Shown here: piece after piece, positions 8,828 to 16,011 of the stretch
Layout of the letters: each line of letters starts with the position of its first letter
Position numbering within the stretch: position 1 is the first letter of the stretch
Assembly: GCA_005223035.1 (NCBI GenBank)
Contig: NJBK01000023.1
Span: forward strand, 1 to 44,855
Length of the DNA stretch: 44,855 bases
Source: Chloroflexi bacterium B3_Chlor
Lineage (GTDB): Bacteria > Chloroflexota > Anaerolineae > UBA7937 > B3-Chlor
Reading direction: 5' to 3'
Program-made: the position numbers and the translations under genes
The notes under the pieces: model-generated
Database searches by the model: none
Told to the model about the DNA's origin: nothing
The model's input: only the letters and a program-made list of their open reading frames with translations

Positions 8828-9556
8828 TCACGGTTGATATACTGGGATTGGGGCCCTCTTGTGCTGGCCCATAGAGACCATCTCCCTCACCCTCGTCAGC
8901 ACCTCACCGTCAGGCTGATCGGACTGAGCAGATTCCAGAGCGCGGAGCACTTGGTCCAACTCTTCGTACGCGATTCCTAGCTCACCCTCGTCAGTCTGTC
9001 CCATCCACAGCCCGGCACTGGGTGGTTTCTCAATAATCTCCGCAGGAACCCCTAGTTCCTTAGCCAAGTCCCTCACCTCGGTCTTCAGCAGGCCACCCAG
9101 CGGCAAGATATCCACCCCTCCATCCCCGTACTTGGTGAAGTAGCCGGTCATCAGTTCGCTCTTGTTGCCCGCGCCGACAACCAGGTAGTTAAGGCGGTTG
9201 GAGTAATAGTAGAGCGTGATCATGCGGAGACGAGGTTTCAAGTTGGCCACGGGTACCTGACCGTCCTCGGGAAGGCAGCCCAAGAGCACATCAAGAACGG
9301 GACCCAAGTCTATCTTGTCAATTCCTATGTCAAACAGCCTCGCCACCAGCCGAGCATGCTCCTCGTCAGCGGGGTCGCTGTGACACGGCAGAATGAGACC
9401 CTGAACGTCGTCACTGAGACCTCTCTTGCCCAGGATGGCAGTTACTGAGGAATCCAGCCCACCGCTCATTCCCACTACGGCGCCTCTGGCACCTGCCATC
9501 TTCACCTGAAGGCGGATCCACTGGCTAATGTCGTCGGCGACGATCTTACGCGTCAG
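8828..9556 (-). CDS. nadE: NH3-dependent NAD+ synthetase
   Basis: The enzyme amidates deamido-NAD using ATP and ammonia, the last step of NAD synthesis. It shows the PP-loop SGGLDSS, then GNKSE, GYFTKYGDG, KTEVR and PSAGLWxGQTDE in the family order. There is no glutaminase domain. The nearest conventional start, GTG at 9505, would cut off the first helix expected before the PP-loop (the frame reads RKIVADDISQWIRL). The only start candidate upstream with a Shine-Dalgarno sequence is a CTG at 9556, one base after the ANTAR gene stop, with AAAGGAG six bases before it. That gives 242 aa. I therefore annotate a CTG start, with GTG at 9505 as the alternative. It is the last gene of the kinase-regulator operon. 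Confidence 0.85.
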   Translation of the reverse strand: MTRKIVADDISQWIRLQVKMAGARGAVVGMSGGLDSSVTAILGKRGLSDDVQGLILPCHSDPADEEHARLVARLFDIGIDKIDLGPVLDVLLGCLPEDGQVPVANLKPRLRMITLYYYSNRLNYLVVGAGNKSELMTGYFTKYGDGGVDILPLGGLLKTEVRDLAKELGVPAEIIEKPPSAGLWMGQTDEGELGIAYEELDQVLRALESAQSDQPDGEVLTRVREMVSMGQHKRAPIPVYQP

Positions 9557-9557
9557 G

Positions 9558-10145
9558 CTACTCTCCTTTTCCGGCCTCGTGCGCCAGCACGATGGCTTCA
9601 GCGACCTCCTTCATGGGCTTGCGCTGATCCATGCTAGTCTTCTGAATACGACGGAAAGCATCGGCCTCGCTCAGTCCTTGAGTATCCATGAGGATACCCT
9701 TGGCGCGGTCAACCAGTTTCCTCGTCTCCAGAGCCTCCTTGAGGTCTTCCACCTCTTGCTCGAGAGCCCGAAACTCCGTCCATCTCTGGAGGGCTACTTC
9801 GATGGCTGGCGCCAGGTCAGCCTCGTGGAACGGCTTGACGATGTACGCCATCACCCCAGCTTCCTTGGCCCTCTCCACCAAATCTTGCTGACTGTAAGCG
9901 GTGAGCAGCAACACGGGCGCAATCCGTTCCTCAGTGAGGACCTTGCCCGCATCTATGCCATCCATCCCAGGCATCTTGATGTCCATAATCACGATATCTG
10001 GCCTGAGTTCGCGGGATAGATGCACCGCGCTCTCGCCATCACCGGCTTCGCCCACCACCAAGTATCCTAGGCTGTCCAACATCTCCCTGAGATCCATACG
10101 CACGATGGACTCATCGTCGGCCACAATTACTCTATGTCGCTCCAC
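9558..10145 (-). CDS. pdtaR: ANTAR-domain response regulator (PdtaR-like)
   Basis: A 195-aa two-domain protein. Residues 1-120 are a receiver domain with the acidic pair DD (10-11), phospho-acceptor Asp55 in IVIMDIKMPG, and a Lys in VKPF. A short coiled segment leads to a C-terminal ANTAR domain (about 125-190) with the AKGILM motif and the trailing three-helix fold. ANTAR proteins bind paired RNA hairpins and prevent transcription termination when phosphorylated. The gene overlaps the upstream histidine kinase by 19 nt, so the two form a cognate system like PdtaS/PdtaR of actinobacteria. Its RNA targets are not evident in this window. Confidence 0.92.
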   Translation of the reverse strand: MERHRVIVADDESIVRMDLREMLDSLGYLVVGEAGDGESAVHLSRELRPDIVIMDIKMPGMDGIDAGKVLTEERIAPVLLLTAYSQQDLVERAKEAGVMAYIVKPFHEADLAPAIEVALQRWTEFRALEQEVEDLKEALETRKLVDRAKGILMDTQGLSEADAFRRIQKTSMDQRKPMKEVAEAIVLAHEAGKGE

Positions 10146-11632
10146 TTTAGTTCACCCCCTAACGGTATTTTCGGGAAGTTTATTACCGCCTGTACTCCCT
10201 GGCCGTCTCTCAGTTCAAAACCTCCCTTTAGGTCATCTTTCACCAGAGTCTGCACTATTGTCAATCCGAGATGGCTATCTCTCTCCAGGTCAAATCCTTC
10301 TGGCAACCCCTTTCCCGAGTTGCCAATTCTCAAAGTCACACTGTCGGCACCATCTTCTAACTCCACTGAGATGTCACCTCCCTGGGACGGAGAAAAGCCA
10401 TGTTCCAGGGCATTTTGCAGCAGTTCGTTGATGATCAAAGCACAGGCGGTCGCTTGCTGAGTCGGCAGATATATGTTCGGGCCAACGAGCGAGAACCGAA
10501 TGCCTTCCTCACCACTCACCACCCCCTGACGCAACTGCTCTAGTATCCTACGGCTCACATCTTTGAGGTTTATTACACGAGATTCGTGCTCGGAGAGAAA
10601 CTCATGCACCGCGGCCACGCTCAAGATACGGCTCACGCTGTCGAGAAGCACCTGCCGTATCTCGTCAGAACCAGTTCTTCGAGCCTGCAAGCGGAGCAGG
10701 GAGGCAATGGTCTGTAGATTATTCTTCACGCGATGGTGGATCTCCTGGATCATTGCCGCCCTGATCCTTGCTTCCTTCTCCTCCCGACGTGCTGCTGTAG
10801 CGTCGTGGATCAGTATGAGCACCTCTGTGACCGTCCGGTCGGGTGGCCTAGGGAGGCGCAGCAGACGCCGCGACAATGGCATGGTGTCGCTTGGTGCGAA
10901 GATAGGTATCGCCTTCCTGATCCAGACTCGATTGCCCTCCTGAGCTTCCTCTTCCAGGCAGCGCTTCTCCTGCAGCGCCTTCCTCACCAGCGTGTCACCT
11001 GTGGTGTCCAAGGTGGAAAGTTCCTTCTTCTCCAGCTTCTCCATATGACGCAGTCTTCGATACAAGTTCGTCGCGATGTCACTGGCAAACCGGATACGAT
11101 GCCGCCTATCAACGAGCAGAATGCCATCCTCCTCCCCAAAGGGGGAAAGCGTGTCCAGCCCTTCCAGTTCACCCTGAAGAACCATGGCCTGCAGCCGCTC
11201 GAGTGCTTTCCGGAACCTGATCGGCCGGTGGCGATGCCGTTCCTCCTCTATCATCGTCTTCTCGACTGACAAAGCGGCGATCACCCGGCCATCCACACCA
11301 TATATGGGCTGGGCCTCCTGAACCACGGGGGCACCCTCGGCGAGTACTCCTTGAGTGTCACGAGTCGAACTCCCGGTTTCCAGAGTATCGAAGACCGCCG
11401 GCTTCTCCGGGGCAACTATCATTTCGCCGCACACTGGTTCAACGTATATTGGCGGTACCGAATGGGGCTCTGCCTGCGCCACCACTACCGCTTGATCCTC
11501 AGCCAGCCGACAGTAGATCAACATGTCTGCGCCACTGATGTCGGCCAGAATGGGAAGATCCCCTTCAATTCTGCGCAGTATCTCTATGTCGTCTTCAGCT
11601 GGGTCCGGGCACGTGTAGACTACTTCGTCCAT
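10127..11632 (-). CDS. pdtaS: Soluble sensor histidine kinase (PdtaS-like, HisKA_2)
   Basis: A 501-aa cytoplasmic kinase without transmembrane helices. Residues 1-135 match the GAF-like N-terminal sensor of the PdtaS family, 170-290 look like a PAS domain, and 290-360 form the HisKA_2 dimerisation domain with the H-box HHRVKNNLQTIASLL (phospho-His about 299-300). The HATPase domain has an N-box INELLQNALEHGF near 401 and a glycine box near SGKGLPEGF. The start at 11632 (ATGGACG, with GAGAG upstream) is preferred because the longer open frame to 11731 runs through the tRNA-Pro terminator. It is the partner of the ANTAR regulator that overlaps its 3' end. Confidence 0.9.
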   Translation of the reverse strand: MDEVVYTCPDPAEDDIEILRRIEGDLPILADISGADMLIYCRLAEDQAVVVAQAEPHSVPPIYVEPVCGEMIVAPEKPAVFDTLETGSSTRDTQGVLAEGAPVVQEAQPIYGVDGRVIAALSVEKTMIEEERHRHRPIRFRKALERLQAMVLQGELEGLDTLSPFGEEDGILLVDRRHRIRFASDIATNLYRRLRHMEKLEKKELSTLDTTGDTLVRKALQEKRCLEEEAQEGNRVWIRKAIPIFAPSDTMPLSRRLLRLPRPPDRTVTEVLILIHDATAARREEKEARIRAAMIQEIHHRVKNNLQTIASLLRLQARRTGSDEIRQVLLDSVSRILSVAAVHEFLSEHESRVINLKDVSRRILEQLRQGVVSGEEGIRFSLVGPNIYLPTQQATACALIINELLQNALEHGFSPSQGGDISVELEDGADSVTLRIGNSGKGLPEGFDLERDSHLGLTIVQTLVKDDLKGGFELRDGQGVQAVINFPKIPLGGELKWSDIE

Positions 11633-11669
11633 GATTGACTCTCGCGTACTATCCGCGCATGAATACACC

Positions 11670-11705
11670 AAAAATGGCCGACAGCATAGCGGGCTGCCGG
11701 CCATT
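11670..11705 (-). terminator. Rho-independent terminator of tRNA-Pro
   Basis: On the minus strand a 13-bp stem (AATGGCCGGCAGC / GCTGTCGGCCATT, one G-T pair, 7-nt loop) runs straight into TTTTT. It lies downstream of tRNA-Pro and only about 38 nt before the histidine kinase start. Confidence 0.85.
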
Positions 11706-11766
11706 CGTTCGAAACATAGCGCCCATTGCAAGGCAGAGGGTTCAGTTCCCCGCTACGCAAGGCTTC

Positions 11767-11846
<80 letters not shown>

Positions 11847-11869
11847 ACGAATCACCGTTGATTATGTAT

Positions 11870-11898
11870 ATTATAGCACATTACATCCGTTTTGACAA
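11870..11898 (-). promoter_or_regulatory. Promoter of tRNA-Pro
   Basis: TTGTCA and TATAAT are separated by 17 nt on the minus strand, ending about 23 nt before the mature tRNA 5' end. Confidence 0.85.
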
Positions 11899-11922
11899 GC
11901 CTTGCGAACCCGCTGCCCCACG

Positions 11923-12675
11923 TCAGAGTGCTTCATCCTTCACCACACGAGAGCCATCCAGGGACGCTGATTCCACGATCAGAGGTAGATCATCCAGGTC
12001 AACGTGCTGTGGCTCCACTCCAAAAGCAGCGGAGAAGTTGCGAATCACCCCCTCACGCACAGCACCCACATTCACGGACCGTCCCAACGTCTTCTCCATC
12101 GACGTGACTTCCTTGCCGACGAGCCCACAGGGTACGATCAACTTGAAATGGGAGAGGTCAGTTCCCACATCTAGAGCAAAGCCGTGATAAGTAATCCAAT
12201 CCTCGATACGGGCCCCGAGCGCGGCAATTCTCTTCCGGTCATCCACCCAGACGCCGATGCTCCCCGCCAAACGCTCCGCGCCGATGCCAAACTCGTGCAG
12301 CGTCCGAATCAGAACCTCCTCTAGTGAGTGCATGTACCAGCCTATGTCCTGACGATGTTGGCGCAGGTCCATGATCGGATAACCCACCAGTTGGCCTGGG
12401 CCATGATAGGTCACGTCGCCACCGCGCTCGACACGACGCACCTGGATGCCCTGCTCGGCGAGCCGCTGTCGCGAGACCAGTATGTTGCTCTCATTGCCCC
12501 GCCGCCCGAGAGTGATCACCGGCGGATGTTCAACAAGGATCAACGTGTCCGCAACAAGACCGTCCCTTCTAGCCTCAACCAACTGATGCTGCAACTCAAG
12601 AACCCCATCATACGGTTCCAGGCCGAGGTGCAACACATTCAACAACTTCTTGGTATCCCCGGTGAATCCACTCAT
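11923..12675 (-). CDS. lipB: Octanoyltransferase LipB
   Basis: The enzyme moves octanoate from acyl carrier protein to lipoyl domains. The protein is 250 aa. RGGDVTYHGPGQLVGYPI (about 84-101), GSIGVWV, HGFALDV (164-170) and the catalytic Cys183 in VPCG are all present. The motif around the family's catalytic lysine reads RKRIAALG (147-154). In characterised LipB enzymes Lys is immediately before the hydrophobic residue (KICSLG in E. coli, KVAAIG in M. tuberculosis), whereas here that position is Arg149 and Lys148 is one step earlier. The gene follows a GT2 glycosyltransferase under a shared promoter. A candidate lipoyl synthase component and a lipoamide dehydrogenase lie elsewhere in the window. 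Confidence 0.92.
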   Translation of the reverse strand: MSGFTGDTKKLLNVLHLGLEPYDGVLELQHQLVEARRDGLVADTLILVEHPPVITLGRRGNESNILVSRQRLAEQGIQVRRVERGGDVTYHGPGQLVGYPIMDLRQHRQDIGWYMHSLEEVLIRTLHEFGIGAERLAGSIGVWVDDRKRIAALGARIEDWITYHGFALDVGTDLSHFKLIVPCGLVGKEVTSMEKTLGRSVNVGAVREGVIRNFSAAFGVEPQHVDLDDLPLIVESASLDGSRVVKDEAL

Positions 12676-12908
12676 TGTTCCATTGACTGCTCAATCTGTG
12701 TCCCAGCCTGCGATACCCCTGGCGAGCAGCCAGTCTAGTTGTTCCTGGCTGAGTTACTCTGGGTCACCATCAAGTAGCCAGCCATAACAACAGGCCAAGG
12801 GTATCACTGCTCGAGCCCCTCAGGGCGGCATACGCGAGTCACCGCCATGAGAAACTGCGCCGCACGAGCTTGCTGGATCAGCCTATATCTCGCCAAAGAC
12901 CAGCGATC
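12676..12908 (-). other. Spacer between GT2 gene and lipB, no gene seen
   Basis: About 230 nt with no convincing ORF, RNA gene, promoter or terminator on either strand. A short open frame directly after the GT2 stop (about 34 codons) has no start with a ribosome-binding site. lipB is probably read through from the GT2 promoter. Confidence 0.5.
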
Positions 12909-13568
12909 TCAATCCGCGAAGCGCAATCGTATTAGCGCCCACAGCGTGGGCAGGCCATCCAAGGGGGTAAGCTTCTTGTCAGTCCGCGGGGAATACCATA
13001 TCGGCACCTGGTGGATGTCGTACCTCTTCTTCAGGATCTTGGCCGTGAGTTCGGCCTCGATGTCGAAGCCATCCGCATGCAACTCCATGCCAGATACCAC
13101 GTCTCCGGCTAGGAGCTTGTAACATGTCTCCATATCCTGCAGATTCGATCCGTAGAGCAGATTGGTCAGCATCGTCAGCACACGGTTGCCCCAACGCATG
13201 TGCCACTCTTGACCCTCAAGCGAGCGTACACCATAGACCACCTTGGCACTCCCCTCTCGAAAAGGCTGAATCAGCTTGTGATAGTCTTGGGGGTCGTACT
13301 CTAGATCGGCGTCCTGAATGATGACTGCGTCTCCTGAGGCCGCAGCAAGGGCGGTCCGTACGGCAGCGCCCTTGCCTCGATTGCGATCATGCGTGATGAT
13401 GGTAAGACCTTCCCAGCGCAAAGCGGAGAGTATCTCGGAAGTTCTGTCGGTTGAGCAGTCATCAACAACGATGATCTCCTTCTCCAGATCTACGGCCGCC
13501 ACACGCCTCAAGACCTCTTCCACCGTACTCTCTTCATTGTAGACCGGAATCAACACCGACAGTTTCAT
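12909..13568 (-). CDS. GT2-family glycosyltransferase (dolichyl-phosphate-mannose synthase-like)
   Basis: A 219-aa cytosolic GT-A fold enzyme. It begins LSVLIPVYNEE, has IIVVDDCSTD near residue 35, GKGAAVRTALAAASGDAVIIQDADLEYDP (nucleotide-sugar and metal site) near 70-95, and a C-terminal VPIWYSPRT-x-x-K-K-L motif seen in DPM1/GtrB-like transferases. No transmembrane tail is present. It probably loads a sugar onto a polyprenyl phosphate, which is the donor used by the ArnT/PMT-like enzymes at 4.4-8.6 kb. The start at 13568 is used because the earlier in-frame ATG at 13637 lies upstream of the predicted transcription start. Confidence 0.9.
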   Translation of the reverse strand: MKLSVLIPVYNEESTVEEVLRRVAAVDLEKEIIVVDDCSTDRTSEILSALRWEGLTIITHDRNRGKGAAVRTALAAASGDAVIIQDADLEYDPQDYHKLIQPFREGSAKVVYGVRSLEGQEWHMRWGNRVLTMLTNLLYGSNLQDMETCYKLLAGDVVSGMELHADGFDIEAELTAKILKKRYDIHQVPIWYSPRTDKKLTPLDGLPTLWALIRLRFAD

Positions 13569-13619
13569 CTCAGCCCATCCGAGCACCCACGCTAAGACTC
13601 CGCCCAATGACCTGAGGGT

Positions 13620-13648
13620 ATTATACTCCAACTCCATCGCCTGGACAA
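13620..13648 (-). promoter_or_regulatory. Promoter of GT2-lipB
   Basis: TTGTCC, 17 nt, TATAAT on the minus strand. It is divergent from the amidohydrolase promoter, whose -35 begins about 30 bp away. Confidence 0.8.
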
Positions 13649-13678
13649 AGCAAGATGCGTGTGATATGGGGCATTCAG

Positions 13679-13707
13679 TTGACTAGGCAAGATGTGCCGC
13701 GTATAAT
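13679..13707 (+). promoter_or_regulatory. Promoter of the amidohydrolase gene
   Basis: TTGACT, 17 nt, TATAAT on the plus strand, about 90 nt before the start codon at 13797. Confidence 0.85.
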
Positions 13708-13796
13708 TGCCTTGCTCTTGACGCCTGAATCCAACCCCAACCATTGCGAGGAGAAGTTGAAGCAGACTTGGCCAGCACACTGTTGGAGGTGACGAC

Positions 13797-14966
13797 ATGC
13801 TAGAACGCGCTCAGGCCCTAGTGCATGAACTGGTTGAGCTAAGGCGCACAATCCACCAGCATCCCGAACTGGGGTTTCAGGAGTTCGAAACGGCCACGCT
13901 CGTGGCCGAGACCCTAGACTCGCTCGGCCTCAGAGTTGATACCGGTGTAGGGATGACCGGGGTCATCGGTTACCTGGGACACGAGGGACCAACTATGGCC
14001 ATTCGGGCGGACATGGACGCTCTGCCCATTCAGGAGCAGAATGACGTACTCTATGCCTCTCAGGTTCCGGGGGTGATGCACGCTTGCGGCCACGACGCCC
14101 ACGTGGCCATGGCCCTGGGTGCAGCCATGCTTCTGTCTGAGGCAGAGTTGTCGGGCCAAGTCCGCTTCCTTTTCCAGCCATCCGAGGAGAGGACCGATGC
14201 CGAAGGGAAAAGCGGGGCCATACGCCTGGTTGAGGACGGAGCCATGCAAGACGTGGACGCGACCGTGGCTCTCCATGTGGAACCCAGGTTGGAGACAGGA
14301 CAGATTAAGGTAGCGGCAGGTCCCATATGTGCGGCTGCTGACGCCTTCGAGGCCACCATCATTGGCCGAGGATGCCACGGCGCTTATCCTCACCTCGGCG
14401 TGGACCCCATCTTCATCAGTGTCCAGGTGATAAACGCCATCCAGGGCATCGTGGCCCGCCATCTCGATCCCATCCAGCCAGCCGTCGTCACCGTTGGCTC
14501 GATCCACGGCGGGACGGTGGGAAACGCCATCCCATCCGAGGTGGTGCTGAAGGGCACCATCCGCTACCTGGACGAAGAGCTTCGCCGTGAGATATTGAAT
14601 GAGTTGGCGAGGGCGCTGGAAGTGACAAGAGCGCTAGGGGGAGACTTCCGCCTGGAGATTGGCGAAGGGTACCCTGTGCTAGCCAACGATCATGAGATGG
14701 CCCAACTAATCCGCGATGTCGCCAGCGAGCTTCTGGGTGCCGACTCGGTACATATCGAAGTACCCGAGATGGGAGCTGAGGACTTCAGTTTCCTAGTCAG
14801 CGAGGCACCGGGAGCCATGTTTTCCTTGGGAGTGAAGAACTGCGAAAGCGACGATGCCCGTCAGCTCCACAGCGCTCACTTTGACATCGATGAGGAAGCA
14901 CTGCCTATCGGAGCAGCCGTCCTGGCCGAGACGGCTCGGAGGTATCTGGCGGGGAAGAGCGGATGA
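13797..14966 (+). CDS. M20D-family amidohydrolase
   Basis: A 389-aa metallo-amidase related to hippurate hydrolase, N-acyl-amino-acid amidohydrolases and IAA-amino-acid hydrolases. RRTIHQHPELGFQE (16-29), the metal site MHACGHDAHVA (94-104), QPSEE (127-131) and a late metal-binding His in QLHSAHFD are in place. A lid or dimerisation domain sits between residues 180 and 290. The start is ATG with GGAGGTGA five bases upstream and a strong promoter. The next gene overlaps it by 4 nt (ATGA). Substrate is not predictable; it probably releases amino acids from N-acylated forms in the cytosol. Confidence 0.9.
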   Translation: MLERAQALVHELVELRRTIHQHPELGFQEFETATLVAETLDSLGLRVDTGVGMTGVIGYLGHEGPTMAIRADMDALPIQEQNDVLYASQVPGVMHACGHDAHVAMALGAAMLLSEAELSGQVRFLFQPSEERTDAEGKSGAIRLVEDGAMQDVDATVALHVEPRLETGQIKVAAGPICAAADAFEATIIGRGCHGAYPHLGVDPIFISVQVINAIQGIVARHLDPIQPAVVTVGSIHGGTVGNAIPSEVVLKGTIRYLDEELRREILNELARALEVTRALGGDFRLEIGEGYPVLANDHEMAQLIRDVASELLGADSVHIEVPEMGAEDFSFLVSEAPGAMFSLGVKNCESDDARQLHSAHFDIDEEALPIGAAVLAETARRYLAGKSG

Positions 14967-15832
14967 GAGCGACCACGACCTGCATACCCTGCTACCTCAA
15001 ACAGGCCTTGTCAGCGGCACTAGAGGTAACCGACGCCCCAGAGACACAGCGTCGCGTCTTGAATGAGGTTGCTAAGCTGCTGCCAGGCTTGCCTCTCGAG
15101 AACACTCCCGCCGAGAACTCCACATATGTCCTGTGGAGAGCTCAGGAAGTACTGAACTGCCATGATCCCTTTGCCGCCAAGAAGCACCACTACAACGAAC
15201 TGGCCTTGAGCATGTATCCTGACCTCAAAGCGCTCGTACAGGGATCCGCCACTCCGCTGCAGACCGCTGTTAAGGTGGCGGCCGCTGGCAACATCATCGA
15301 CTTGGGAATCATGGACAAGGGAGACGTGGATCTAAACGCGATTCTGGACGAGGTTCTCACCCAAGGGCTTGCTGTTGATGAGACGGAACTCCTTGAGGAG
15401 AAGCTTGGGACGGCGAGCCAGGTGCTATATCTTGTGGATAATGCGGGTGAGATCGTCTTCGACAGGGTGTTGATCGAAGAACTGCAGACGAGGGGATTGA
15501 CGGTGGTTGTTGCCGTCAAGGGAGCTGCCATCCTCAACGATGCGACCATGGAGGACGCACTGGCCGTGGGTATGGATCGGATGTGTCGGGTGCTGAGCAA
15601 CGGATCATCGATGATAGGCACCGACTTGAAGACCTGTTCATCGGAGTTCCTACAGGAATTCCGAAGTGCAGACCTCATCACTAGTAAAGGGCAGGCCAAC
15701 TTCGAAACGCTCAACGAGACCTCCGCTCCTATCTTCTTCGTACTCAAGGCAAAGTGCCCGGAAGTGGGCAGAGAGCTTGGCGGAGCCATGGGTGATGTCG
15801 TGGCCATGTTCAACAGGACCACAGGAGAGTGA
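14963..15832 (+). CDS. DUF89/ARMT1-like metal-dependent phosphatase
   Basis: A 289-aa protein of the DUF89 family, in the bacterial/archaeal branch (AF1104-like). It begins with the characteristic CIPC (7-10) and contains YLVDNAGEIVFDRVL near 155-169, where Asp and Asn bind a divalent metal, plus KGQANFE and an ending IFFVLKAKCP. DUF89 proteins are proposed damage-control phosphatases acting on sugar phosphates and related metabolites. Coupled to the amidohydrolase by ATGA overlap, though no functional link is obvious. Confidence 0.88.
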   Translation: MRATTTCIPCYLKQALSAALEVTDAPETQRRVLNEVAKLLPGLPLENTPAENSTYVLWRAQEVLNCHDPFAAKKHHYNELALSMYPDLKALVQGSATPLQTAVKVAAAGNIIDLGIMDKGDVDLNAILDEVLTQGLAVDETELLEEKLGTASQVLYLVDNAGEIVFDRVLIEELQTRGLTVVVAVKGAAILNDATMEDALAVGMDRMCRVLSNGSSMIGTDLKTCSSEFLQEFRSADLITSKGQANFETLNETSAPIFFVLKAKCPEVGRELGGAMGDVVAMFNRTTGE

Positions 15833-16011
15833 ACTGAGCCACTACATCATCGAGAGGTGGAGAGCGCACCTGGTAAGATGGAACTTGGCCACACCTGCTC
15901 AAAGCATGGTCTTGGGATACGGCAGCTCGCTGCGAACTCGTCAACGACGAGGCTGCGCGCTAGCAACCGCCTCGATCCTCAGCGTCCAGCTTACGTTGAT
16001 AGGCCGCGGTG
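15833..16011 (+). other. Spacer upstream of the helicase gene, no gene seen
   Basis: About 180 nt with no recognisable gene, terminator or consensus promoter. The helicase may be transcribed from the amidohydrolase promoter. Confidence 0.4.

Noticed and set aside
11633-11731. 33-residue N-terminal extension of the histidine kinase
   Set aside because: It would be read through the tRNA-Pro terminator hairpin; a good start exists at 11632.
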